DNA from: Bog-473 sp963804055
GTDB lineage: Bacteria; Actinomycetota; Acidimicrobiia; Acidimicrobiales; RAAP-2
Reading direction: 5' to 3'
Assembly: GCA_963804055.1 (NCBI GenBank)
Contig: CAWDOU010000001.1
Location: 930,001 to 994,000, forward strand
Length of the DNA: 64,000 nucleotides
This document shows, one piece after another, positions 57,339 to 64,000 of the stretch (positions within the stretch are counted from its first letter, which is position 1; the number at the start of each line of letters is the position of its first letter). A program made the position numbers and the translations under genes. The notes below the pieces were generated by a model that had not been told where the DNA came from, made no database searches, and was given only the letters and a program-made list of their open reading frames with translations.

Positions 57339-58057
57339 TGCGTACCGGCGTCGTGCTGCCCCTCTTCCGTGACACGCCCGATGCGGCGTTCGCCGCCGCC
57401 AGCGCCGCGGTGGCGGCCGGGGTCGACGGGCTCTTCTGCTACGACCACATCTGGCCGATCGGCCACCCCGAGCGGCCGGCGCTGGCACCCTTTCCGATCC
57501 TCGGCGCGCTGGCCACCATGCTCGGCCCACCGACGACCCCCGGGGGCGGGCCCTTCCTCGGCACCCTGGTGGCACGCGTCGGGCTCGTCCCCGACGCCGT
57601 CCTGGCCGCACAGTTCCGGGCGCTGGAGAGCCTGGCCCCCGGTCGGGTGATCGCCGGAATCGGGACGGGCGACAGGCTGAGCGAGGAGGAGAACCTCGCC
57701 TACGGCATCCCCTTCACCTCGGCGGCGGAGCGCCGTGCCGAGATGGTCGAGTTGGGGCGCAGGCTCACCCGGGAGGGGCTCCCGGTCTGGGTAGCCGGTG
57801 GTGCGGTGGGGCGGACCGAGGAGGCCCGGGCCGCCGGAGCGGCGCTCAACGTCTGGGACGCTGCGCCCTCGCTGGTCGCCGCGAGAGTGGCGGGGCCGCC
57901 CGGCGTGGAGGTGACCTGGGCCGGCCCGCCGCCGTCGGCGACGACGCCGCTGCTCGAACGGCTCCGGGCGCTCGACGAGGCCGGCGCATCGTGGGCGGTC
58001 TTCGGCTGGCCCGTCGACGTCGACGAGCTGGCGGCCGCCGCACGCCAGCTGGACTGA
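57338..58057 (+). CDS. Luciferase-like (F420-type) oxidoreductase, short
   Basis: 239 residues, shorter than the usual ~300. LLM TIM-barrel marks: MRTGVVLPLFRDTPDAAFA, GVDGLFCYDHIWP, PFLGTLVARVGLVPDAVLAAQ, and RVIAGIGTGDRLSEEE. The C-terminal barrel strands are abbreviated. Uses F420 or FMN by family; substrate unknown. ATG overlaps the glucokinase stop. Confidence 0.82.
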   Translation: MRTGVVLPLFRDTPDAAFAAASAAVAAGVDGLFCYDHIWPIGHPERPALAPFPILGALATMLGPPTTPGGGPFLGTLVARVGLVPDAVLAAQFRALESLAPGRVIAGIGTGDRLSEEENLAYGIPFTSAAERRAEMVELGRRLTREGLPVWVAGGAVGRTEEARAAGAALNVWDAAPSLVAARVAGPPGVEVTWAGPPPSATTPLLERLRALDEAGASWAVFGWPVDVDELAAAARQLD

Positions 58058-58101
58058 TGTCCCGGTCCGGCGGTGCGCGACACGGGTCCTAGACTTTCCT
58101 G

Positions 58102-59310
58102 ATGGAGTTCCGTCGCATCAACGGCCTGCCGCCCTACGTGTTCGCCACCATCAACGACCTCAAGGCGGCCTCGCGGCGGAGCGGGCGCGACGTCATCGAC
58201 CTCGGCTTCGGCAATCCGGACCTGCCGTCGCCCGACGTGGCCGTGGCCAAGCTGTCCGAGGCGGCCCAGAACCCGCGCAACCACCGCTACTCCGCCTCGC
58301 GGGGCATCCCGAAGCTGCGCAGCGCCATCACGGACCTCTACCAGCGCAAGTTCGGGGTCGAGCTCGACCCCGAGACCCAGGTGGTCACGACGATCGGGGC
58401 CAAGGAGGGCTTCTCGCATCTCATGTGGGTGCTCGTCGGGCCCGGGGACACCGCTCTGGTGCCGTCGCCCTCGTACCCGATCCACATCTGGGGCCCCCTG
58501 TTCGCCGGTGCCGATGTGCGCCAGGTCCCGCTGCAGGGCCCCGGCGCCGAGTCCGACGACGCGCCCGATCCGGGTGAGGCCTTCTTCGAGGGGCTGATGC
58601 ACGCCTGGGAGGAGTCCTGGCCCAAGCCGCGCGTCATTGTGCTGTCCTTCCCGCACAACCCGACCACCGCCTGCGTCGACCTGTCCTTCATGGAGCGGCT
58701 TGTCGCCTTCGCCCGCGAGCACGAGGTGGTCCTGGTGCACGACTTCGCCTACGCGGACCTCGGCTTCGACGGCTACGAGCCGCCGTCCATCCTGCAGGTG
58801 CCCGGCGCGACCGACGTGGCGGTGGAGATCTACACCATGACCAAGTCGTTCTCCATGGCCGGGTGGCGCGTCGGTTTCGTCGTCGGCAACCAGGAGATCG
58901 TGCAGGCGCTGACGAAGCTGAAGACCTATCTCGACTACGGGACGTTCCAGCCGATTCAGATCGCCGCCATCGTGGCGATGAACGAGGCGCCCGAGTACCC
59001 CAAGGAGATCAACGAGATCTACCGGTCGCGCCGCGACACGCTCTGCGACGGGCTCAACCGCATCGGCTGGCGATTGGTGCCGCCCAAGGGGACGATGTTC
59101 GTCTGGGCCCCGATCCCCGAGCCCTACCGCGAAATGGGCTCGCTCGAGTTCTCGAAGTACCTGGTCAGCGAAGCAGGTGTCGCCACCTCGCCCGGAGTCG
59201 GATTCGGTCCCGGCGGCGACGGACACGTGCGTTTCGCCCTGATCGAGAACGAGCAGCGCATCGGCCAGGCCGTGCGCCACCTGCGCGCCGCGCTCACCAA
59301 GCTGGGATAG
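58102..59310 (+). CDS. alaC: Class I aminotransferase, AlaC-like
   Basis: 402 residues, PLP fold type I. Close in pattern to E. coli AlaC (YfdZ), glutamate-pyruvate aminotransferase: RINGLPPYVF start, DLGFGNPDLPSP, YSASRGIPKLR, SYPIHIWG, HNPTT, HDFAYADLGFDG, the PLP lysine in TMTKSFSMAGWRVGF, and FALIENEQRI. The PLP Lys is within MTKSFSMAG. Amino-acid range cannot be fixed by sequence. A sulfur-compound role is conceivable given the nearby comA, but is speculation. Confidence 0.9.
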   Translation: MEFRRINGLPPYVFATINDLKAASRRSGRDVIDLGFGNPDLPSPDVAVAKLSEAAQNPRNHRYSASRGIPKLRSAITDLYQRKFGVELDPETQVVTTIGAKEGFSHLMWVLVGPGDTALVPSPSYPIHIWGPLFAGADVRQVPLQGPGAESDDAPDPGEAFFEGLMHAWEESWPKPRVIVLSFPHNPTTACVDLSFMERLVAFAREHEVVLVHDFAYADLGFDGYEPPSILQVPGATDVAVEIYTMTKSFSMAGWRVGFVVGNQEIVQALTKLKTYLDYGTFQPIQIAAIVAMNEAPEYPKEINEIYRSRRDTLCDGLNRIGWRLVPPKGTMFVWAPIPEPYREMGSLEFSKYLVSEAGVATSPGVGFGPGGDGHVRFALIENEQRIGQAVRHLRAALTKLG

Positions 59311-59372
59311 GGCCCCGCCTTTTCCCGGCGCCCTCACAGCTTGGTTTGAGGCGGGTGCGGGAGGATCCGCAC

Positions 59373-60821
59373 GTGCCGAGTGCGGAACAAGCGGTCGTGC
59401 CCCGGGAACCGGCGCCCACCGGCGTTCCCGTTCCCGGCGCGGGTGGGGGCTATATCAGCCAGTTCGACTCGTTCCGGGTGATCGCCTGCTGCGCCGTCGT
59501 GCTGCAGCACTCGCTGCTGTGGAACGTCCAGTCCGGCAACACGACGGCGTGGGCGTTCGTGATGTTGCTGCACTTCAGCCGCACGGCCTTCTTCTTCCTC
59601 GCTGCCTTCCTGCTGACCTATTCGCAGATCACCCGGCCGCGCTCGACGGTGGGATTCTGGCGCCGCCGGTACGTGCAGATCGGCGTGCCGTTCCTCGCCT
59701 GGACGCTGATCTACTGGGTCTTCACCATGATCACCGGCAACGCGTGGGACCAGGCGTGGTCCTTGCTGTGGAACTACACCGTCTACGGCTACTACCAGCT
59801 GTACTTCGTGGTCGTCCTGCTGCTCCTGTACCTGGTCTTCCCGGCCGTGCTGCGCGCCGTCCGGGCCAGCTCGCACCACGGCGCGCTCATGGTCGGGAGC
59901 CTCCTCTTCGCGCTCCTGCTGGCCGCCGACCTGCACTACACGTCATCCTTCGGCGTGGTGGGCGACTGGACGCGCGATATCGCCAGCACGTTGCCCTGGG
60001 CCCGCAATCCGATCACCTACCAGGAGCAATTCATCGCGGGCATTCTGGTCGCCCTGCACTTCGACCAGGTGCGCGCGTTCGTCGAGCGTTGGTACCGCCA
60101 GGTGATCGCCGGCGCGGTCGTCATGGGTGCCATCGCCACGCTCTGGTACCTGGTCGCCGTCTGGACGGGCTCACCGACCGGCCGGGCCTCCGACCTCTAC
60201 CAGCCGGTGGCCTTCCTCTGGTTCACGGCGGCCGTGGCCGCGCTCGAGTGTGGCGCCTGGATGTGGTGGCGACGGAGCGCCGGCAGGCCGGGGCGCGGGG
60301 CGCCGGTCTTCTCGGCCGAGTTCCTGGCCGGCTTGACCGGTGGCATCTTCCTGTCCCACGTGCTCTTCCTCAACCTCGTGCGCTCCGGCCTCGGGGATGC
60401 GGGCATCACGCCGCACCTCGGCTGGGCGGGAACCGTCGCCGTGACCTTCGTTCTCACAATGGGAAGCGCCGCACTGTTCACGGCGCTGCTGTTGCGCACG
60501 CCCTTGCGCTGGGTCCTGTGCGGACCGGTGCGCGCTGGAACAGCGAGCCCGTCTCGGTCCCGAGGTGTCCGCGACCGCCGCGACGACCGCGGCGGTCGAT
60601 CTCGTCGTCCCACCCGTGCGCGAACCAGCACGCGTCTGAGCGTCTGCATCAGCGGGCCGCGACGACGCGGCGCGCACGCGCGATCGCGCAAACTCAGCTT
60701 CGACTCAGGAAGCAACACCGGTGCGGTGCGTGACCTCACGAATCCCTCACATTTCCTCATGTATTTCTTCTCCCGTTCCCAGTACAGGCTCAGACGACTT
60801 GGGCATTGTGGACAGCGGTGA
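59373..60821 (+). CDS. Membrane acyltransferase family 3, C-terminal frame disturbed
   Basis: GTG start 7 bases after GGGAGGA. Acyltransferase-3 pattern: FDSFRVIACCAVVLQHSLLW, HFSRTAFFFLAAFLLTY, then about nine more membrane segments to LRTPLRWVLCGPVR. After about 60533 the annotated frame becomes Arg-rich and runs to 60821 (482 residues), where its stop overlaps the next GTG. One base on, a high-GC3, Ala/Val-rich frame (LEQRARLGPEVSATAAT) continues to TGA at 60637-60639. I judge the second the true end (about 421 residues) and the break a one-base insertion. It acylates a carbohydrate or other polar group by family; the substrate is unknown. Confidence 0.8.
   Translation: MPSAEQAVVPREPAPTGVPVPGAGGGYISQFDSFRVIACCAVVLQHSLLWNVQSGNTTAWAFVMLLHFSRTAFFFLAAFLLTYSQITRPRSTVGFWRRRYVQIGVPFLAWTLIYWVFTMITGNAWDQAWSLLWNYTVYGYYQLYFVVVLLLLYLVFPAVLRAVRASSHHGALMVGSLLFALLLAADLHYTSSFGVVGDWTRDIASTLPWARNPITYQEQFIAGILVALHFDQVRAFVERWYRQVIAGAVVMGAIATLWYLVAVWTGSPTGRASDLYQPVAFLWFTAAVAALECGAWMWWRRSAGRPGRGAPVFSAEFLAGLTGGIFLSHVLFLNLVRSGLGDAGITPHLGWAGTVAVTFVLTMGSAALFTALLLRTPLRWVLCGPVRAGTASPSRSRGVRDRRDDRGGRSRRPTRARTSTRLSVCISGPRRRGAHARSRKLSFDSGSNTGAVRDLTNPSHFLMYFFSRSQYRLRRLGHCGQR
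60572..60598 (+). repeat. Perfect 11-bp inverted repeat in the acyltransferase C-terminal region
   Basis: CGACCGCCGCG, loop ACGAC, CGCGGCGGTCG. In the frame judged correct it lies inside codons for an Ala/Thr-rich stretch. No T run follows. It may be a chance of GC-rich codons or a hairpin affecting the 3' end of the message. Confidence 0.4.
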
Positions 60822-61417
60822 GTACTCGAGACACGAAGCCGACGCTGTGGTTCGTACGCCACGGGGAGAGCACGTGGAACGCAGCCGGGCTCGTGCAGGG
60901 ACAGGCAGAGGGCCCCGTGCTGACCGCCAAGGGCCGGCGTGAGGCCGCCCGGGTGGCCGAACACCTTGGCAAGGCCCGCATCACCGCCATCTACACCAGC
61001 GATCTGGAGCGGGCACACGAGACGGCGGCGATCATCGGGCACACTCTGCGCCTCCCGTTGCGCGACGCGCCTGCCCTGCGCGAGCGGAACTTCGGGGGCG
61101 CCGAGGGTCGTCCGCTCGCTGCGTTGGAGACGGCCGTGTCGGGGATCGAGGGCGAGCGGGTCGTCGACGCCGACGTCCGGCCACCGGAAGGGGAGTCCCT
61201 GCGCGAGCTCTACGACCGCGTCCGCGCCTTCGTCGACGACGTGGACACGGACGCATTGGACGGCGACGTCGTCGTGGTGACGCACGGTGGGGTGATCCGG
61301 GTCGCCCAGGCCTACGACAGCGGCGTCGACGTCGATGCCATGCCCTGGGGCCCGGTGCCCAACGCAAGTGTGTGGAGCCTCGGTCGGCCCTGTCCGGCCG
61401 TGGCCGTCGTGCAGTAG
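60818..61417 (+). CDS. Histidine phosphatase (phosphoglycerate-mutase-like)
   Basis: 199 residues. Catalytic RHG triplet in WFVRHGESTWNAAG at about 14, SDLERAHETAAIIG, Glu in LRERNFGGAEG and the second His in VVVTHGGVIRVA. A cofactor-independent small-molecule phosphatase of the CobC/PhoE type. It stands 20 bases before comA; a role in removing the phosphate of phosphosulfolactate is inferred from position only. GTG 60818 preferred over TTG 60806. Confidence 0.85.
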   Translation: MSTRDTKPTLWFVRHGESTWNAAGLVQGQAEGPVLTAKGRREAARVAEHLGKARITAIYTSDLERAHETAAIIGHTLRLPLRDAPALRERNFGGAEGRPLAALETAVSGIEGERVVDADVRPPEGESLRELYDRVRAFVDDVDTDALDGDVVVVTHGGVIRVAQAYDSGVDVDAMPWGPVPNASVWSLGRPCPAVAVVQ

Positions 61418-61437
61418 AGACAGCAAGGAGCCCGTTG

Positions 61438-62214
61438 ATGCGTCAAACGATGTTGCAACTTCCCCCGAGGAGCAGCAAGCCCAGAACCAAGGGCCTGACG
61501 ATGATGGTCGACGGTGGTCTGCCGACGCGTCAGTTTCAAGACGTCGTGGAGAGCGGTGCCGAGTTCCTCGACTTCGTGAAGTTCGGGTGGGGAACGGCGA
61601 TCGTCACCTCCGATCTCCAGCGCAAGATCGACGTGCTGCACGACGCCGGTGTCGATTACTACTTCGGTGGCACCCTCTTCGAGAAGTTCGTGCTCCAGGA
61701 CCGCTTCGATGACTTTCGCGAAATGTGCGAGAGCTTCGACTGCCGGTATGTCGAGGTCTCGAACGGGACCATCGCCCTTTCGCACATTGAGAAGGCCGGC
61801 TACGTGCGCAAGCTGGCGGCCGAGTTCAACGTGGTGTCCGAAGTCGGCTTCAAGGACTCGGAGCGCTCCGAACGTCTGGCACCGGACCGCTGGATCGAGT
61901 GCATCCACGAGGATCTCGAGGCCGGCGCCGTCCTCGTGACGCTGGAGTCGCGGGAGAGCGGCAGCTCGGGGATCTGCCGGTCCAACGGCGAGCTGCGCAT
62001 CGGCCTCATTGAAGAGATCCTGGAGAGCGACGTCGACCCGGCACGGCTCCTCTTCGAAGCGCCGTCGACGCAGCTGCAGTGCTACTTCGTGCGCCGCATC
62101 GGTTCGGACGCCAACCTGGGCAACGTCGCGTCGACCGCTCTCCTGGGCCTCGAGACGATCCGGCTGGGCCTCCGGGCCGACACTCTCGAATGCTTCGAGA
62201 GTGCGGTGTCGTGA
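61438..62214 (+). CDS. comA: Phosphosulfolactate synthase (ComA)
   Basis: 258 residues, TIM barrel. The family pattern is clear: KPRTKGLTMMVDGGLP, SGAEFLDFVKFGWGTA, YYFGGTLFEKFV, VEVSNGTIAL, SEVGFKDSE, IFEAP-type LLFEAPST, GNV. Adds sulfite to phosphoenolpyruvate to give (2R)-phospho-3-sulfolactate, the first step of coenzyme M synthesis in methanogens and of sulfolactate in Bacillus spores. AAGGAG lies before the ATG. Stop overlaps the next GTG. The usual phosphatase ComB is not in the window; a histidine phosphatase precedes comA. Confidence 0.9.
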   Translation: MRQTMLQLPPRSSKPRTKGLTMMVDGGLPTRQFQDVVESGAEFLDFVKFGWGTAIVTSDLQRKIDVLHDAGVDYYFGGTLFEKFVLQDRFDDFREMCESFDCRYVEVSNGTIALSHIEKAGYVRKLAAEFNVVSEVGFKDSERSERLAPDRWIECIHEDLEAGAVLVTLESRESGSSGICRSNGELRIGLIEEILESDVDPARLLFEAPSTQLQCYFVRRIGSDANLGNVASTALLGLETIRLGLRADTLECFESAVS

Positions 62215-62618
62215 GGGAGAGCCGCGACGTCTTCCATCTGGCCATCCCGGTCGATGATCTCGGCGAGGCGGAGGCGTTCTACGTGGGCGGCCTGGGTTGC
62301 AAGCTGGCCCGGCGCTATGCCGACCGCATCACGATCGACTTCTTCGGGGACCAGCTGGTCTGCCACCTCGACGAGGACCCCGGCCCGCGTGCCACCGAGC
62401 TCCGTCTCTACCCGAGGCACTTCGGGGTCACCTTTCGCGAGGGCCGGGACTTCGACGCGGTGCACGACCTGTGCGTGCAGCGCAAGCTCGAGTTCTTCGC
62501 CGACGTGAGCACCCGCTTCGACGGGCTCGTCGAGGTGCACCGGACCTTCGTACTGCGCGATCCCTCGGACAACCTCATTGAGTTCAAGCACTACGCCGAC
62601 CCCAGGATGATGTACTGA
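62211..62618 (+). CDS. VOC-family (glyoxalase-like) protein
   Basis: 135 residues. Two beta-alpha-beta-beta-beta modules: VFHLAIPVDDLGEAEAFYV at the start (His metal ligand) and LVEVHRTFVLRDPSDNLIEF at the end (His and Glu ligands). Another His is in QLVCHLDED. Such proteins are metal-dependent lyases, isomerases or dioxygenases. GTG overlaps the comA stop; its own stop overlaps the ligase ATG, so all three are coupled. Confidence 0.85.
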   Translation: MRESRDVFHLAIPVDDLGEAEAFYVGGLGCKLARRYADRITIDFFGDQLVCHLDEDPGPRATELRLYPRHFGVTFREGRDFDAVHDLCVQRKLEFFADVSTRFDGLVEVHRTFVLRDPSDNLIEFKHYADPRMMY

Positions 62619-64000
62619 TGCAGGCCGTCGCCACGAGAGCGCCCGCCAACGCCGACGTGCCGTTCACGGTCGAAGCCGCGCCGTCTGGGCCTGACGTCGC
62701 CGTGTGCGACCTCATCCGGGCCCGCTCGGTGTTGCTGGGTGATCGCACCTACGTCGAGCACGCGCGGACCGAGGACGCGCTGTCCTTCCGTCAGCTCGAG
62801 GTCAGCATGGAGCGGTGGCGGAGCCTGCTCGGAGGGCTCCGGGCCCGCGGGCTGACCACGATCGGGCTCGTCATCCGCGACCCCGTTGCGTTCGCCGATG
62901 CTTTCCTCGGAGCCGTGGCCGCCGGCTTCTGGGTGGCTCCGCTCGATCCCTCCATGCCCGCCGGGGGCAGCGGCGGCCTCGCCGTGACCCTGGGGCGCAC
63001 CGGCGTTGACGTCGTGCTGGCGGACCTCCCTGCCCCCGTCGGCATGGAGTGCGAATGGGTCGAGCTGGACCGCGTGGAGCACTTGGAGGACGGGCGCGTG
63101 ACGCGGCCGGGGGCCACGGCCCCGCAGCGGGCCAACGCGGGCGGCGTCGTCCTGTCCTCGTCGGGCACCACCGGCACGCCCAAGGTCGTCCGGTTGGACC
63201 AGGAGAAGCTGCTGCATACCGCCCGCAGCGTTGCGACCCACCTGCAGCTCGAGACCGGGGACCGCGGCTTCAACCCGTTGCCGCTCTTCCACATCAATGC
63301 CGAGGTCGTGGGTCTGCTGTCCGCCCTCGTGGCCGGGTCGGGCCTGGTGCTCGACGACCGGTTCCACCGGACCGGCTTCTGGGACCTCATGGCCAGTCGT
63401 TCGATCACCTGGATCAACGCGGTCCCCGCCATCGTCTCGCGCTTGAGCACGCTGCAGGCGGGCGAGACGGTTCCCTCCACCGTCCGCTTCATCCGGTCAG
63501 CCTCGGCGCCCCTCCCGGTCGCGACGGCCGATCGCTTCGAGGAGAACACGAGGATCCCCGTCATCGAGACCTACGGCATGACCGAAGCGGCCAGCCAGAT
63601 CACGGCCCATCCCCTTTTCGTGCCGCGGCGCGCCGGGTCGGTGGGCCTCCCCGTCGGGGTGGAGCTTCGGATCGTCCGCCAGACCGAGCCGGTCGGCAGC
63701 TCGCTGGAGGCGCCCGAGTTCCACATCGGCCACGTCGAGATCCGAGGTGTGTCGGTGATCGACCGCTACGTCGGTGCGACGCATCAGGACCGCTTTCACC
63801 CCGACGGATGGCTGCGCACCGGCGATCTCGGACACCGGGATGCCGACGGGTTCGTCTATTTGGATGCGCGGACCGACGACGTGATCAACCGGGGCGGGGA
63901 GAAGGTGCTTCCCCGGGAGGTCGAAGAGGCCATCGGCGCCGACCCCATGGTCGCGTCGGTGGCGGTGGTCGGTCGGGACGATCCCGAGCTGGGCCAGGTA
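62618..64000 (+). CDS. AMP-forming acyl-CoA synthetase / adenylate-forming ligase, 3' partial
   Basis: 461 codons visible, running off the right edge with no stop. ANL-superfamily motifs in order: SSSGTTGTPKVV (P-loop) at about 180, PLFHINAEVVG, YGMTEAASQIT, the TGDLGH hinge region, and INRGGEKVLPREVEEAIG. It activates a carboxylic acid with ATP, usually onto CoA. Substrate unknown; tight coupling to comA and a VOC gene (TGATG overlap) suggests a C3 sulfonate-derived acid is possible, which is inference. Confidence 0.9.
   Translation, partial: MQAVATRAPANADVPFTVEAAPSGPDVAVCDLIRARSVLLGDRTYVEHARTEDALSFRQLEVSMERWRSLLGGLRARGLTTIGLVIRDPVAFADAFLGAVAAGFWVAPLDPSMPAGGSGGLAVTLGRTGVDVVLADLPAPVGMECEWVELDRVEHLEDGRVTRPGATAPQRANAGGVVLSSSGTTGTPKVVRLDQEKLLHTARSVATHLQLETGDRGFNPLPLFHINAEVVGLLSALVAGSGLVLDDRFHRTGFWDLMASRSITWINAVPAIVSRLSTLQAGETVPSTVRFIRSASAPLPVATADRFEENTRIPVIETYGMTEAASQITAHPLFVPRRAGSVGLPVGVELRIVRQTEPVGSSLEAPEFHIGHVEIRGVSVIDRYVGATHQDRFHPDGWLRTGDLGHRDADGFVYLDARTDDVINRGGEKVLPREVEEAIGADPMVASVAVVGRDDPELGQV

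Overview
The window is a GC-rich bacterial chromosome segment that reads as Actinomycetota. The lines of evidence are a PimB-type phosphatidylinositol mannosyltransferase, an F420-type luciferase-like oxidoreductase, DUF3039 and DUF2630 proteins typical of actinobacteria, a ROK glucokinase with the CxCGxxGCxE motif, and frequent GTG/TTG starts with 4-base stop/start overlaps. Threonine/proline linkers and the gene mix would suit an uncultivated Acidimicrobiia-like lineage, but that is inference; no rRNA is present.

Layout. 1-13.3 kb is core: uppS-(hyp)-recO-hemW-glyQS, a MarR-controlled DrrAB-type exporter, ppdK, dnaG, the primary sigma factor rpoD and tRNA-Asn. 13.3-20.3 kb is gene-sparse and lower in GC; it holds a 1265-residue repeat-built surface protein and a DUF2079 membrane protein. 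20.3-29.9 kb holds a secreted GH43, a membrane GGDEF-EAL protein, an MFS exporter, an NHL protein and a Tat-exported phosphoesterase. 29.9-39.8 kb holds a sulfate importer (sbp-cysT-cysW-cysA), a PAS protein with a degenerate GGDEF domain, a complete sugar ABC importer and a DUF3039 protein. 40-47.2 kb holds lon, DUF2630, an epoxide-hydrolase-fold protein, a large membrane protein and an RCK-pore-RCK potassium channel. 47.3-52.6 kb holds a CAT-anticodon tRNA, a small HTH protein, a PAS-EAL protein, a broken GH26 and a rhodanese. 52.6-64 kb holds short coupled genes (PH/SHOCT, zinc ribbon, thioredoxin-like, pimB, SRPBCC, glucokinase, LLM oxidoreductase, alaC) and then the most unusual block: acyltransferase, histidine phosphatase, phosphosulfolactate synthase (ComA), VOC protein and AMP-forming ligase, the last three translationally coupled.

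Themes. Polysaccharide use (GH43, GH26, sugar ABC importer), sulfur (sulfate import; ComA-directed C3 sulfonate synthesis) and c-di-GMP signalling (three proteins) recur. Five single-base frame breaks, all with one extra base relative to the expected frame (rpoD, cysT, GH26 twice, acyltransferase), suggest that part of the sequence carries uncorrected indels. Products near them should be read with that in mind.
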